Shown: positions 1 to 11,538, counted from the stretch's first letter. The stretch: DNA of 64,000 bases from Platanthera guangdongensis (GCA_039583875.1 CM077153.1:117486568-117550567), one strand, 5' to 3'. The notes: generated from the letters alone by a model not told the origin. Translations and numbers: made by a program.

Positions 1-624
1 CCTTGTGTCGACACTTTCTTCAAGTGTTGAGTCTTCAGCTGTGTGTCGACACATTGTTCTGGGTGTCGACACATACTTCAAATGTTGACTCTTTTGTTGA
101 GTGTCGACACATTGTGTTGAGTGTCGACACTTACTTCAGGTGCTGACTCTTCTGCATAGTGTCGACACATTGTGTTGAGTGTCGACACTTGTACTTAGAC
201 TCTGCAGACTTTTGCTGAGTGTCGACACAGCTCCAACTATCGACACTTTCTGCTGTAGACACAGCTTCACTGGGTATCGACACACCTCCTTATGTCGACA
301 CTTTCTGTCTGCACTTTTCTTCACTAAGTGTCGACACAGCTCCAAGTGTCGACACTTTCTGTCTTGTGTCGACTCTGCATCCCAGGTGTCGACACAATGA
401 CTCCAAGTGTCGACACTGCTTGTCTGGATGTCGACACAAGTCTTCTTAAGTGTCGACACTTTCCCTCTGGGTGTCGACACATGGACTTAGAAACTTTTTG
501 CTTTAGTCAGTGATTTCTTAACCTGCACAAGTAAACTCAACATAAATCAAATACATTATGATGTATATCATTGAGTTGGGTGAGGCTTCTTCAAATCAGG
601 TACATTTGACCAATGTACCCAACA
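1..624 (-). repeat. Copia-1 3' LTR, partial
   Basis: The stretch matches 11058-11681 almost base for base and ends at ACCCAACA, the complement of the LTR start TGTTGGGT. Bases 1 to about 482 are filled with copies of the palindrome GTGTCGACAC and its variants. The rest of the LTR lies before the window. Variants against the other LTR are mostly transitions, several inside the palindrome, as expected of CpG decay. Confidence 0.93.
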
Positions 625-640
625 ATCTCCCCCTATTTGG
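625..640 (-). other. Copia-1 polypurine tract
   Basis: Read on the minus strand this is CCAAATAGGGGGAGAT, directly abutting the LTR start TGTTGGG. It primes plus-strand DNA synthesis in this family. The same purine run is present in Copia-2 (48691-48702) and Copia-3 (34154-34169). Bases 641-911 between here and the end of ORF3 are AT-rich untranslated sequence with nothing recognisable. Confidence 0.85.
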
Positions 641-911
641 AGAAGTCATAACCCTTAGTCAATGATATACACCATTCATAATTAAAAATTATAGAATGAT
701 ATAAAGCAGATTATAATCAGCAGGGTAAACATAAACATGTAATATTTCACACATGTATACACATTCAACATTGCAGAACAAACAAGAAATAGACATATTC
801 TCAGAACAATCATGAAATATATTTATCATTTATTGTTCTAACATTTTTCTAATACATCTTCAATGATTTACAAAAATGTATTTCATTCAAAAGATTACAA
901 CAATCTTTAAG

Positions 912-3767
912 TCAATTCCTAATATATTTCTGATCTGGTTCTTTGATAACAATGCCTTTGCCTGATTGGACTTGAGCTTTGACAGTGGCTTCAGCAGTTG
1001 CAGCATCAGCAGGCTTCTTGCCTTTTAAGTCCTTCTTCTTCAGCTCTTCTGCTTTGATTTTCTGCCTTTCAAAATAGTGGTATGGCTTGGGGAAGTACTT
1101 GCTAGGCTCCACTGCAGTAGGAGGTAGCTTTCACATCTTTGCCTTTCTTCTATATTGAACAATGGCCTCCTGTCTTATTTCATGTTTCCTCCATTCTGCT
1201 TCAGAGAACCACTTGTTCCTTTCATGAGCATTGTCCTTGGCAGCTTTCCAGGCAGTTAGAATTATATTCCTAGAGGTAGGGCTCCACTGTTCAAAATCTG
1301 GCTTTTGTTCTGCTTGTTCCCTAAACCTCTTCTTTGACAGCCTTGTCTCTTCTTCTTTCTCTAATGCCTCTTGCATAGCTGCAGAAATAGGTTCAACAAC
1401 CTTTTCCAGAACAACATTTGACTTCCCTGCAGTTGGGCTATACATCTGGTGAATATCAGCTTGCACCATGTCAAAATCTGGTGGAGGATATATGACCTGA
1501 GCTACCTCTGGTTGCTCACCTCCAAGATATGCACTTTGAATCCCAGATTCAGCAACATTATCATCATCACAGAGTGGAGGATAGCCCAGTGTAGCTCTGA
1601 TGGAGTTAGATATCCATTTGGCATGGTCAGAGCTAGCTTTGACTAAAACTCTCTCCCCCTTTATGACTTCTTGGGCAACATGATCTCTTACATCATCCTT
1701 TTGAAATCTAATCTGACTATCCAAGTACCTGATTCCCTCTTTAAAGTAAGGTCTGAGCTTAGTGAGCTGTTCAGAGATGGCCTTCTGGGAATCTTGAATT
1801 GCAGTCTTGACAGCAGTAATCTCAGCTTGAAATACTTTATCAAAGTCAGCCTTAACTGCAGCAGCAGATGTAGAAGGTTCAGCAGTCTTATTTTTCAATT
1901 CAGTGACTATAGCATTGTGTGAAGCAGTCAAGTTGTCATTCATCCTTAACTGATTTTCCAGTACATACCCTTGCTTCAATGCTATATCATCTACTTGGGC
2001 TTTGATCTTCTCTTGGTGTGTAGCCAGATACACCACTGCATTGCCACCCTTGTGGAAGCAGTCTGTCATCTCTTTCTTGTTGAGATTCATCTCAAACCTT
2101 ATAGATTTTATATCTTGGGCAAGATCAAACTGTAATGATCTGTGCCCTGCATCAACATAAGCCTCTATGGCTTTCCTTTGTTCATCCATTTTTATCTGCA
2201 GTGCAATCAGTAAAGCACTATAGTCAACAGTTGGAGCTTGTTGGACTATAGGCTGTGGGGCAATGGATTGCAAAGCCTTCTTGTAACTCTGGCTTCTTCT
2301 TTTAAAAACATATAATTTCTTCCTTTTAGCCTTTGCAGCCTCATCTTCTTCAGATTCTGAAGTGCTGGCTATTTCAACCCTTTCCTTAGGGCTTGGAGGT
2401 TTGTCAGCTTGCATAGCAGTTGCCTTTTCAGTTTCTTGCCTAATAGGCTCTTCCAGAACTTCCATGTGCTCCCCCTCAGCAGCAGCACTCTTATCTTTAG
2501 CAGCAGCATCCTTGTCCATATCAAAATCTTCTTGATCTAAATTTAGGAATAGATCTTCCATTGTAAACTCTTGAGGTGAAGAAGCTGGAGAAGTTCTTTG
2601 TTCTTCAACTACTTGATCAGGAACCACTTCTAGTACAACAGATGTGTCTTGGATAACAACATCTGGTTCTTGACTGTCTAGCTGAGTTTGCTGATGTACA
2701 TCAGACAAATCAGAATCTACTATAGAAAAATTCAATGTATTTAGTTCAATGAGTACCTCTTGGATGATGTTAGTGGCTTGCTCACTGTCCAGAGTAGAGG
2801 GTTCTTCTACTACTGGAGGCTCCCCCTGGCTTTGATCCCTGTGGATGAGGCTAGCCTGTGGCAGCTCCCCCTGGATCTCAGCTACATCTTGATCAGCAGG
2901 GGTCTTCTCTGCAGCCACTTCCTCTTGGTCATCAGGAGTGAAAACAACTTATTCTTCACTCCCTGAATTGCTGGAGGACTCATGTGTCACAGGAGCTGTC
3001 TTCCTTTTTTTCTTAGGAGGAATCTCCTTCTCAGTAACTGGCTTCTCTGGGGTTGTCACTTCCTTGGACAACACCCTGTCCCATCTGGAAAATATCCGTT
3101 GATCCATCTTCCTCATGTGGTTGATCTTGCTTCCAGCAGCATTGCTCATTACCTCTGGTATTGTACCAGCTAGGTAGAGACTTATAATTCTGCCCAGATT
3201 GGGCTTCTTCAAGCTCTCCTTGATCTTGTCAAAAACCACTATTGACCAGTCTGTTTTCAGAGTGAATATGATTCTAGTCATAATTCCAAACATAGAGGCT
3301 GACACCCTGTCATGCCGTCCAGGCTTACTGAGAATAACCTTGCCCACAATCTCAGACATGAATTTTCCTTGACTGTTCATGCCTTTCCTGTTAAAGACAG
3401 ATCCTATCTTCATCTTTGGATCAAGTCCACACCAGGTAAGGGCTTCCCTGGTCTTGGATGCAGTTACTTCTTCTTCATCTTGTGTTTTAGGTAGCTGGAG
3501 TACCTTCCTCAGACTTTTTGGTGAAATCTTGACTTTAGATCCATGAACTCTAGATTTGATTCTATATCCAGAGTCATCTACAGCAGCTCCATTAAGGAAT
3601 TCAAGAACTTCCTTCTTCCAAAACTTTGTTGGTTCTGAAACCAAGTATTCTAGTCCAGAATTGGCGACTAGGGTTACCACCGACTTGATTTCTTGATCAG
3701 CTTCATCGAACGCGCCGCGCACTAGCTCATAGCCCTCGTTAACGTTCTCCTCAAGCTTAGGAGCCAT
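912..3767 (-). pseudogene. Copia-1 ORF3: accessory protein with putative plant transposon domain, two in-frame stops
   Basis: Three open segments (2949-3767, 1131-2918, 912-1112) lie in one frame and together make a 951-codon gene broken by TAA at 2949-2951 and TGA at 1131-1133. I start it at the ATG at 3767-3765, because upstream codons only translate the GTGTCGACAC repeats. The first 200 residues resemble the start of Copia-3 ORF3, with shared elements such as F-x-x-(D/E)-(I/V)-V-G-K-V-(I/L)-L and, later, a lone tryptophan in K/R-W-D-R. They look like the domain annotated in many plants as putative plant transposon protein. The middle is acidic and Glu/Ser-rich, followed by a long charged, probably coiled-coil segment and a Lys-rich tail. 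No protease, polymerase or clear membrane segment is seen. Its position matches the envelope-like ORF of SIRE elements, but an envelope role is not supported by the sequence. Confidence 0.8.
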
Positions 3768-3800
3768 TAGGGTTTGGAGAATTAGTTTTGAGAAAAGAGA

Positions 3801-4250
3801 GGTGTCGACACAGGAGTTTTGGTCTCGAAACTTTGAAAGCGTGTCGACAAACAAAGATAGAACCCTATTTATACCTTTCTGATTTTGAAGATGAACAGGC
3901 GGGACAGCTAGCTTAACATGTGTCGACACTGGCAATAAGTGTCGACACTGACTTATAATGTCTCGACACATATGTGTCGACACAAGTTTAGTCAACAGAT
4001 TTTATGTGTCGACACTTGGTTATGTATCGACACAACATAACTCGACACATTGTCGAGACTTTACTTAGAAAAATTCTGAGTAAAACTTAAGTGTCGACAC
4101 CACATAGGATGTGTCGACACCTACTTGACATGTGTCGACACTAACATTCTGAAGTGTCGACACCACATTCCTAGATGTGTCGACACCTTTTTCCTGAAGT
4201 GTCGACACCACTATTTTGTGTCGACATAGACTTGTCTATGTGTCGACACC
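3801..4250 (-). promoter_or_regulatory. Promoter-like spacer upstream of Copia-1 ORF3: TGTCGACA array plus TATA box
   Basis: Fourteen exact TGTCGACA copies, mostly within GTGTCGACAC, lie between the pol stop and ORF3. None was seen by eye in gag or pol. A TATAAATA box on the minus strand sits at 3873-3866, 99 bases before the ORF3 ATG; twelve palindrome copies are upstream of it and two downstream. The 5' LTR has the same order: palindrome array, then TATAAATA at 10475-10468. I infer an internal promoter built like the LTR promoter. Expression is not shown by the sequence. Confidence 0.6.
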
Positions 4251-4281
4251 TTTTTACTTAGTCATTTTCAAATCTGTAAAC

Positions 4282-7200
4282 TTACTCTAAGTTTATCATT
4301 CCTAGTTCAATTTTGAATCTATTGAACTTAGCTTCTTCTAGTGGCTTAGTAAACATATCAGCTACTTGTTCATCTATTTTAACATATTCAAGTGAAATAT
4401 CTTCTCTTTCTACATGTTCTCTAAGAAAGTGATATTTAATCTCAATATGTTTTGTTCTACTATGAGATACAGGATTATTAGCTATTGAAATAGCACTTGT
4501 AGAATCACAGTAAAGTGGAGTTCTACTTACCTGAAATCCATAGTCCTCTAGCTGATGTTGAATCCACAGAAGTTGAGCACAGCAACTTCCTGCAGCCACA
4601 TACTCTGACTCAGCTGTGGAGATAGCCACACTAGTCTGCTTTTTGCTGCTCCATGAAATTAGTCTCCCACCTAGGAATTGATAGGTTCCAGTAGTACTCT
4701 TTCTATCCTCTTTGCATCCTGCAAAGTCTGCATCTGAATAACCTGTTAGATCAAAGTCTCCATTCCTAGGGTCCCAGAGGCCTAGATAGGGAGTGCCCTT
4801 TAGATATCTCAAAATTCTCTTGAATGCAGTCAAGTGAGATTCTTTAGGGCAGGCTTGATACCTTGCACAAACACATGTAGCATACATGATGTCTGGTCTA
4901 CTAGCAGTCAAGTATAGTAGGGAGCCAACTATCCCTCTATACAAGGTTTCATCTACAGGTTTCCCTGCATCATCCTTGCTAAGAGACATACTTGACCCCA
5001 TAGGAGTCTTCATGGTACTGGATGAATCCATACCATACTTCCTTATGAGTTCTAGGGTGAACTTTGACTGACAAATGGACAAACCACTCTCAGTCTGTTT
5101 AACTTGGAGACCCAAGAAAAACTTCAGCTCTCCCATACTACTCATTTCAAACTGACCTTGCATAAGTTTTGCAAACTTTTTGCAAAGGCTGCTTTCAGTA
5201 GACCCAAATATAATGTCATCTACATATATTTGGACTAGTATGACTTTGCCTCTTGATTCCCTAAGGAATAGAGTCTTATCTATTTTCCCCCTTGAGAATT
5301 TGTTCTCAATGAGGAAACTAGATAGGGTTTCATACCAAGCCCTAGGGGCTTGCTTTAACCCATATAAAGCTTTCCTAAGCCTATAGACATAATGAGGTAG
5401 AGTTGGATCAACAAAACCTGAAGGCTGCTCCACATAGACTTCTTCTTTAAGATTACCATTTAAGAATGCTGACTTGACATCCATCTGGTAAACCTTGAAT
5501 CCTTGATAGGTTGCATAGGCCAAGAACATCCTTATGGCTTCCAGTCTGGCTACTGGAGCAAAGGTTTGATCAAAGTCAATACCTTCTTCTTGCCTATATC
5601 CTTTAGCAACCAGTCTAGCTTTATTCTTAATGATGACCCCTTGTTCATCCATCTTATTCCTGTAGATCCACTTAACTCCTATTACATTGTGATCTTTAGG
5701 TTTAGGAACCAATTCCCAGACCTTGCACCTCTTGAACTGATTAAGCTCTTCTTGCATTGCTTCAGTCCATTGTGGATCTTGTATTGCTTCTTCAAATTTC
5801 TTATGTTTAACTTGTGACAGAAAGCTGGAATAGATTGCAGCATCCTGATTTCTGCTCCTAGTTTGAACTCCTTGTCTTGGATCTCCAATAATCAGCTCTA
5901 CTGGATGATCTCTAAGATGCCTGTGGGCTGGAGGCATCCTCACTTCAGGTTGAACCACTTCAGCATCTGCATCATGCTGTATTCCTTGGATTTCTTCAGC
6001 AACTGGCACATGTAGTTCTCCCCCTGGACAGCAGCTACTCTCCTCTCCTTGCTGTCTTGCAGCAGGCACCTCTTCTATAGTAAGCTTGTCCATTGTCTTT
6101 GTCAAACCTGTGGGGCTGCATACATTGCTAGACAACTCATTATTAATAAGTTTAGTCTCATCAAAAACTACATGCACTGATTCTTCTACAACTTGTGTAG
6201 TCAAGTTGTACACTCTATAAGCCTTACTATTATTGTTGTACCCAACAAAAATTCCCTCTTGGGACTTGGCAACAAACTTAGTTAAGTAAGACTTCCCATT
6301 GTTAAGTATGAAGCATTTGCAACCGAAGATCCTGAAGTAGGATAGGTTTGGTTTCCTGCCTTTCACAACTTCATAGGGGGTCTTGTTTAGCCCTTTAGTG
6401 ATGGTAGCCCTATTTATAACATGGCATGCAGTGTTAACTGCTTCAGCCCAGAAATACTCTGGCAGTGATGTATCACTCAATAGGGTTCTACCAGCCTCTA
6501 TCAAGGTCCTATTTTTCCTCTCAGCAATGCCATTTTGCTGAGGTGTTCTAGGTGAAGAGAATTCTTGAAATATCCCAAAGTCTTCACATAGTTTTGTCAT
6601 GCTTTCAGACTGAAACTCAGTACCATGGTCACTTCTAATTTTGACCACAGTACTATTTAGTTCATTCTGAATTTGCTTGACAAAGCTGTAGAAGACACTA
6701 GGTGTTTCAGATTTCTGTCTTAAGAAGAACACCCAGGAAAACCTTGAGTAGTCATCTACAACTACAAGGGTATAGACCTTTCTACCTAAGCTGTGAACTG
6801 GCATTGGACCAAAGAGATCCAAATGCAAGAGGTACAAACACCTCACAGCATCTTTGTTTTCTATGCTTTTAAAGGTGTATTTAGTCTGCTTGCCCTTTTG
6901 ACAAGCTGAGCAAATACCATCTTTGACACACTTAACTTGAGCACCATTCCTCACTAACTCTTTGCTAAAGAGTTTGCTAATAGTCTTGTAGTTAAGATGG
7001 GCTAGCCTCTTGTGCCATTTGACACAATGAGAGACTGTCTCATCAGCTACAAGACAAACTGGAGAACCATTGTTCTCAATCATAATGTCTAGGCAGTAGA
7101 CATTCCTCTTCCTATAACCTGTCAAAATGATCTCTTGATCTCTTGACCTCTTGATATGACAACCATTTTTAACAAATGAGATGTCATACCCTACATCACT

Positions 7201-7449
7201 TAATTGACTTATACTTATTAGGTTGTGTTTCAACCCTTTAACATAAGCCACTTGAGTAATGGTAACTAAGTTTGAAGAAATGTTACCAAACCCTTTGATG
7301 ATTCCTTTTTCAGAACCACCAAAGGTCACTTTAGGACCATTTTTGATTGGAATGTAGTCCTTCAGTAGTCCCCTAGTTCCAGTCATATATCTGGAACATC
7401 CACTGTCCAAGTACCATGTAGGGGTATGGCCACTTGGACTCACCTGCAA
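4282..7449 (-). CDS. pol: Copia-1 Pol: protease, integrase, reverse transcriptase, RNase H (intact)
   Basis: The frame of 1055 codons is open throughout and in Ty1/copia order. The aspartic protease motif is [10 protein letters not shown] near residue 15. The GAG-pre-integrase zinc site has the H-x3-H ... C-x2-C pattern ending CSACQKGK. The integrase core has its D, D and E in [15 protein letters not shown] and NGIAERKNR. The reverse transcriptase carries [10 protein letters not shown] and the catalytic YVDD. RNase H spans from SDADFAG to the C-terminal VADMFTKPL. The reading frame is the same as gag, with a single TAA (7458-7456) between them. The apparent start codon is not ATG, so Pol is presumably made by readthrough or splicing from gag rather than initiated here. 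It acts in virus-like particles in the cytoplasm and, for integration, in the nucleus. Confidence 0.93.
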   Translation of the reverse strand: MQVSPSGHTPTWYLDSGCSRYMTGTRGLLKDYIPIKNGPKVTFGGSEKGIIKGFGNISSNLVTITQVAYVKGLKHNLISISQLSDVGYDISFVKNGCHIKRSRDQEIILTGYRKRNVYCLDIMIENNGSPVCLVADETVSHCVKWHKRLAHLNYKTISKLFSKELVRNGAQVKCVKDGICSACQKGKQTKYTFKSIENKDAVRCLYLLHLDLFGPMPVHSLGRKVYTLVVVDDYSRFSWVFFLRQKSETPSVFYSFVKQIQNELNSTVVKIRSDHGTEFQSESMTKLCEDFGIFQEFSSPRTPQQNGIAERKNRTLIEAGRTLLSDTSLPEYFWAEAVNTACHVINRATITKGLNKTPYEVVKGRKPNLSYFRIFGCKCFILNNGKSYLTKFVAKSQEGIFVGYNNNSKAYRVYNLTTQVVEESVHVVFDETKLINNELSSNVCSPTGLTKTMDKLTIEEVPAARQQGEESSCCPGGELHVPVAEEIQGIQHDADAEVVQPEVRMPPAHRHLRDHPVELIIGDPRQGVQTRSRNQDAAIYSSFLSQVKHKKFEEAIQDPQWTEAMQEELNQFKRCKVWELVPKPKDHNVIGVKWIYRNKMDEQGVIIKNKARLVAKGYRQEEGIDFDQTFAPVARLEAIRMFLAYATYQGFKVYQMDVKSAFLNGNLKEEVYVEQPSGFVDPTLPHYVYRLRKALYGLKQAPRAWYETLSSFLIENKFSRGKIDKTLFLRESRGKVILVQIYVDDIIFGSTESSLCKKFAKLMQGQFEMSSMGELKFFLGLQVKQTESGLSICQSKFTLELIRKYGMDSSSTMKTPMGSSMSLSKDDAGKPVDETLYRGIVGSLLYLTASRPDIMYATCVCARYQACPKESHLTAFKRILRYLKGTPYLGLWDPRNGDFDLTGYSDADFAGCKEDRKSTTGTYQFLGGRLISWSSKKQTSVAISTAESEYVAAGSCCAQLLWIQHQLEDYGFQVSRTPLYCDSTSAISIANNPVSHSRTKHIEIKYHFLREHVEREDISLEYVKIDEQVADMFTKPLEEAKFNRFKIELGMINLE

Positions 7450-7458
7450 AACAAATTA
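7443..7458 (-). other. Gag/pol junction: in-frame TAA followed by splice-acceptor-like site
   Basis: On the minus strand the gag stop TAA sits inside TTAATTTGTTTTGCAG, which reads as a branch-like TTAAT, a pyrimidine tract and AG, cut before GTG at 7443. Copia-2 has a closely similar stretch at the same junction (30000-30016) although the surrounding coding sequence has diverged. This could be a 3' splice site; the alternative is simple stop readthrough. No convincing in-phase donor was found in Copia-1. Confidence 0.4.
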
Positions 7459-9497
7459 ATGAACCTTAGAACCCAAAGTATTCTTGGGTCCTTGGTGATT
7501 GTTAGTTTGCAATTTGACAAACCTACCTACTGGCTTTCCAACAGGTAGTTTGGAACTCACTTTGGCACTCACATTGTGCCAACAGTATACTGCAAAATGG
7601 CCAACTTTGCCACAGCACCAACATTCAAATTTATTGTACCTTTGCTTAGGTACTGCCTTGGCTGTCTTGACTATAGCAGGCTTGTTGAATGTTGGGGCTT
7701 TGCCCTTGGACTTATACTTGGACTGCTCAGTCCCTGCAGGTCTAATAAAGCCCAGTCCAGCTTTACCCTTGTGATGAACAAATTCATCAATTATGGGTAA
7801 CACTGACTTAGGTTTAGAAAACCTAGCAACCAAGTCCTTCTCCTTCTGAAGATTGTTCTCCAGACACTTAATTTGATCATTCTTAAAAGTGATAGTTCCC
7901 ATCTGAATCACAGTAATGTGTTTCAGCCTGGCTACCTCATTTAGTTTTTGATCAAATTGCTTCTCAAAATCTGTTGCAGCAGCTTTAAGATCAGCAATTT
8001 CCTTTGCCTGACTTTTGGCTAGGGTCTTGCTTTTCTTGTAGGCTTGCAACAGTACCTTATATTCATCTATAAGCTGATGAATATCTTCCTCAGACTCAGA
8101 TATATTCTCATCACTTGATGAAGAAGAATCTGATTCTGAACTAGAACAAGAAACTGAATTTAAACTTGAACTTTGTACCTGACTGGGTCCTGGCTGCTCC
8201 AGGATTTTGGCACTGTCTGTCAAAGCCATTAGTCCTTGGCAATGACTGTCTTCTTGTTCATAAATTGACTCCAAGATCTGCATGAATTCTTCCTCTTCTT
8301 TTTCAGCAAACAGCCCTATGTAGGCTTCAGCCTCAGACTCAGTTTCTGAAGAAGAGATATCTGATAGAGTCTTCTCCTTCTTAGCAACAAAAGACTTTTC
8401 TTTCTTCCCTTTGAAGTGAGTCTTTTTCCTGTCACCAGATTCCTTTCTCTTCTCTGGATAATCTGCAATAACATGGCCCTGTCTATTGCAGCAATAGCAA
8501 ACAATCTTTGAACCAGTTGCCTTGTTTGATTTTGTCCTTTTTTGTCATTCTTTGAAGACCTCTTTTTCTGATAAGAGTCTTCCTTTCCTTGTGATGTAGA
8601 AGGCCTTGACCTCCACTGTTTCTTTTTCAAAAACTTCTGAAAGTGTCTAGTGAAAGCAGCAAAGTCTTCATCACTTTCACTGCTCTTAGACTTTGTGCTG
8701 ACAGACTCATCAGATTCTGATTCAACTACCTCTGGAGGTGGAGTTAAAGACTTATTCCTGCACTTTCTGGGAACTTCTGTCTTGAAAGCAACAGTTCTTT
8801 CTTTGTGCTCAGTCCTTGTTGATTTCTCCTCCTCTTTTCTCACTATTAACTGCATCTCATATGACAATAACTTGCCAAACAGTGTAGGAGGAGGAATTTC
8901 CACCAACTTAGCCATTTCTCTTATGGCACAGATCTTGGTGTCCCAATCTTTGGTTAGGGACCTTAGGAACTTGTCATTTAGTTCATAGTTACTGAACTCT
9001 CTTCCATAAGACATGAGTTCATTAACTATTCTGTAAAATTTCTTATAGCACTCAGTGATGCTATCACCCTTTCCTTGCCTAAAGCTTTCATACTCCTGAT
9101 TTAGCAAGGACTTCCTATCTTGCCTAACTTCTTCAGAACCTTCCATATAAACAATGAGAGTATCCCACATCTCTTTTGCTGTTTTACAGTGAATTAAGTT
9201 CTGAAAAGTTGTATCATCAATGGCACTCACTATTATGTTCTGTGCCCTCTTGTCCATGGTGGCCAGGACAATTTCATCCTTACTCATCTCAGAGAAATCC
9301 TTTGGAGTTCTCTGATTTGCATCTAGAACTGAAATCTTCATAGGCACATAAGGCCCTTCCTTTACTGTGATGTAGATTCTAGGGTCTGAGGCCTCCATAA
9401 ATAGCCTTACCCTTTCTTTCCAGATCCCAAAGTTCTCCTTCCTGCATATGGGTATTTTCATGGAACCCAATTCCTTGTGATTCTCATAAGACCCCAT
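7456..9497 (-). pseudogene. gag: Copia-1 Gag, frameshifted
   Basis: The segment 8316-9497 begins at an ATG (MGSYENHKELG) and has the retrotransposon Gag core, with W-K-E-R near the start, W-D-T-L in the middle and FLRSLTKDWDTK. The frame shifts at about 8545, after which the sequence continues in the frame of 7456-8283. The first zinc knuckle, just past the shift, reads C-x2-C-x4-H-x4-Y, so its last cysteine is lost. The second is intact as CWCCGKVGHFAVYC. Between them lies an acidic Ser/Asp/Glu stretch and a probable coiled coil. Gag would form the particle and package RNA. The shift sits in a run of As and Gs and is probably a one-base indel. Upstream, 9498-9596 is short leader. Confidence 0.88.
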
Positions 9498-9596
9498 GTT
9501 TCTTGATTTTCTTGAATTTCTTGAATCTGTGTTGTCCCTTACACTGAATCTGCCAAACAGGATCTCCTCAGACTGTTAGTCCTTGTTTTGAGGAAC

Positions 9597-9612
9597 CTGG
9601 CTCTGATACCAC
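9597..9612 (-). other. Copia-1 primer binding site
   Basis: The minus strand reads TGGTATCAGAGCCAGG two bases after the LTR end. This is the usual plant initiator-Met-tRNA complement, where minus-strand DNA synthesis starts. Confidence 0.9.
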
Positions 9613-9633
9613 TTGAAAGATATGGGACCTAAA

Positions 9634-9660
9634 CACCTAGAGGGGGGGGGTGAATAGGTG
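9634..9660 (-). other. C-tract hairpin near Copia-1 LTR 3' end
   Basis: CACCTA and TAGGTG pair across a loop containing nine consecutive C (minus strand). It lies about 20 bases before the LTR end. Equivalent hairpins with different stem bases are in Copia-2 and Copia-3. Confidence 0.6.
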
Positions 9661-10467
9661 ACCTAATCCTTTTCTAACTTTATTGGCAGCAATCAGTTAT
9701 ATCACAGCAATCTAACTAGTTTATCACAGCAAACACAGCATACACAGCAACAATTTCAGCACAGTACAGCACACAGTGATTTATAGTGGTTCCCCAAGAT
9801 ATGGGTACATCCACTTTCCCCCTTCGCCTATCTAGCAGTGTACTAGATTCGGCCAAACTCCTGCACTGTCTCAGAACCCAAATTGGTTCCTACACCTCAG
9901 GCCCAAAGCCTTACAACTCAGCTTTATCCCAAAGCCTACACTCAGCCAATCAAGGCCTACACTCAGAGATCTCTATCTCCTACACTCAGGCTAACAAGCC
10001 CTACCCTCAGCCTTTATAAATATAGGCTTACAATCACTCAGATACAATGGATCCTACAAGTTAAAAATGTAATACAAATAATATCTCTACAACTCAGAAT
10101 TAAAGGAGGGGAGTTGAGAGATTCTTGATGAGTTCTTGGAAGAACTCAGCTGGATTCACCCTGACTTAGCTTTCTTCAAAGCTTCTTGAGTGGAACTGAA
10201 TAAGACTGAATCCTCTGCAGTTGTTCCTTGACCTCTGCCACTTAAGATCCAGAATTGAATCTGAATCATTCTTCTCAGCCTAGTTCCAGAGGCTGATTTC
10301 TTGGATGGAGCCCTCTCTCTCCAACTTCTTAGATCTGCACTTTAACTGCTAGATCTTCTTGTGTTGATACTCTTTGTATTACTTCAATAATTACTTCAAC
10401 AACTCTTAACCACTTTCAACAACTTTTAAACTTCTTTCAACAACAGTTTCTGTAAACTGTAGGTGCC

Positions 10468-10475
10468 TATTTATA
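10468..10475 (-). promoter_or_regulatory. TATA box of the Copia-1 LTR
   Basis: TATAAATA on the minus strand, about 130 bases downstream of the palindrome array, is the best core-promoter candidate in this LTR. It is placed by motif only. Confidence 0.55.
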
Positions 10476-10607
10476 GGCCTTCTTCATGGTAACCGGCTGG
10501 TCCGGTCCATAACTGACTTCTGATATCTCTGACAGGTGCTGTAGACCGGCTGGAACGGCATCTGTCAAATCATCCAATCACTTCTTGAAAATCTCTAACT
10601 GTCTGTA

Positions 10608-11538
10608 AGTGTCGAGACTTTCTGTCTTTAAGTGTCGACACTTATAGTCCAAGTGTCGACACATGTTGTGTAAGTGTCGACACAAGTCTACAAGGTGTCG
10701 ACACAACTCCTTGTATGTCTCGACACAGATTCTTCTACATATGTCGACACTGAAATTGAGTGTCGACACAAGTACTTGTTCTTCTAGCTTTTGCTGAATT
10801 CTTCTATGTGTCGACACATCTCCTTTGTGTCGACACATCTTCTTGTGTTGAATCTGTCAAGTGTCGACACTGCTTCTTGGTGTCGACACATAGTCTTCTT
10901 TGTTGAATCTTGCTGAGTGTCGACACAGCTCCTTGTGTCGACACACCTTCTTGTTGTTGAGACTTCAGCTGAGTGTCGACACATTCCCTTAGTGTCGACA
11001 CTTGTACTTAGAATATTTTGTTGATAATTCTTTTCTTTGCTAAGTGTCGACACAGCTCCTTGTGTCAACACTTTCTTCAAGTGTTGAGTCTTCAGCTGTG
11101 TGTCGACACATTATTCTGGGTGTCGACACATACTTCAAATGTTGACTCTTCTGTTGAGTGTCGACACATTGTGTTGAGTGTCGACACTTACTTCAAGTGC
11201 TGACTCTTCTGCATAGTGTCGACACATTGTGTTGAGTGTCGACACTTGTACTTAGACTCTGCAGACTTTTGCTGAGTGTCGACACAGCTCCAACTGTCGA
11301 CACTTTCTGGTGTAGACACAGCTTCACTGGGTGTCGACACACCTCCTTGTGTCGACACTTTCTGTCTGCACTTTTCTTCACTGAGTGTCGACACAGCTCC
11401 AAGTGTCGACACTTTCTGTCTGGTGTCGACTCTGCATCCCAGGTGTCGACACAATGACTCCAAGTGTCGACACTGCTTGTCTGGATGTCGACACAAGTCT
11501 TCTTAAGTGTCGACACTTTCCCTCTGGGTGTCGATACA
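10608..11538. repeat. TGTCGACA palindrome array in the Copia-1 LTR
   Basis: I count 31 exact TGTCGACA copies, mostly as GTGTCGACAC, plus decayed variants such as GTGTCGAGAC, GTGTCAACAC and TGTCTCGACA. Spacing alternates between roughly 16-20 and longer intervals, with spacers such as AGCTCC recurring. The array lies in U3, upstream of the TATA box, where an enhancer is expected. Confidence 0.9.

Noticed and set aside
179..513. Overlapping ORFs rich in VDT, CRH and STQ repeats in the Copia-1 LTRs
   Set aside because: They are translations of the GTGTCGACAC repeat in several frames and on both strands; no protein support.
1131..3767. Copia-1 ORF3 as three separate genes
   Set aside because: The three segments share a single frame, abut with only stop codons between, and correspond to one continuous ORF3 in Copia-3.
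10608..11538. Regular short repeats with spacers that look like a CRISPR array
   Set aside because: Units are 8-10 bp palindromes with variable spacing inside a plant LTR, without cas genes or unique spacers of constant length.
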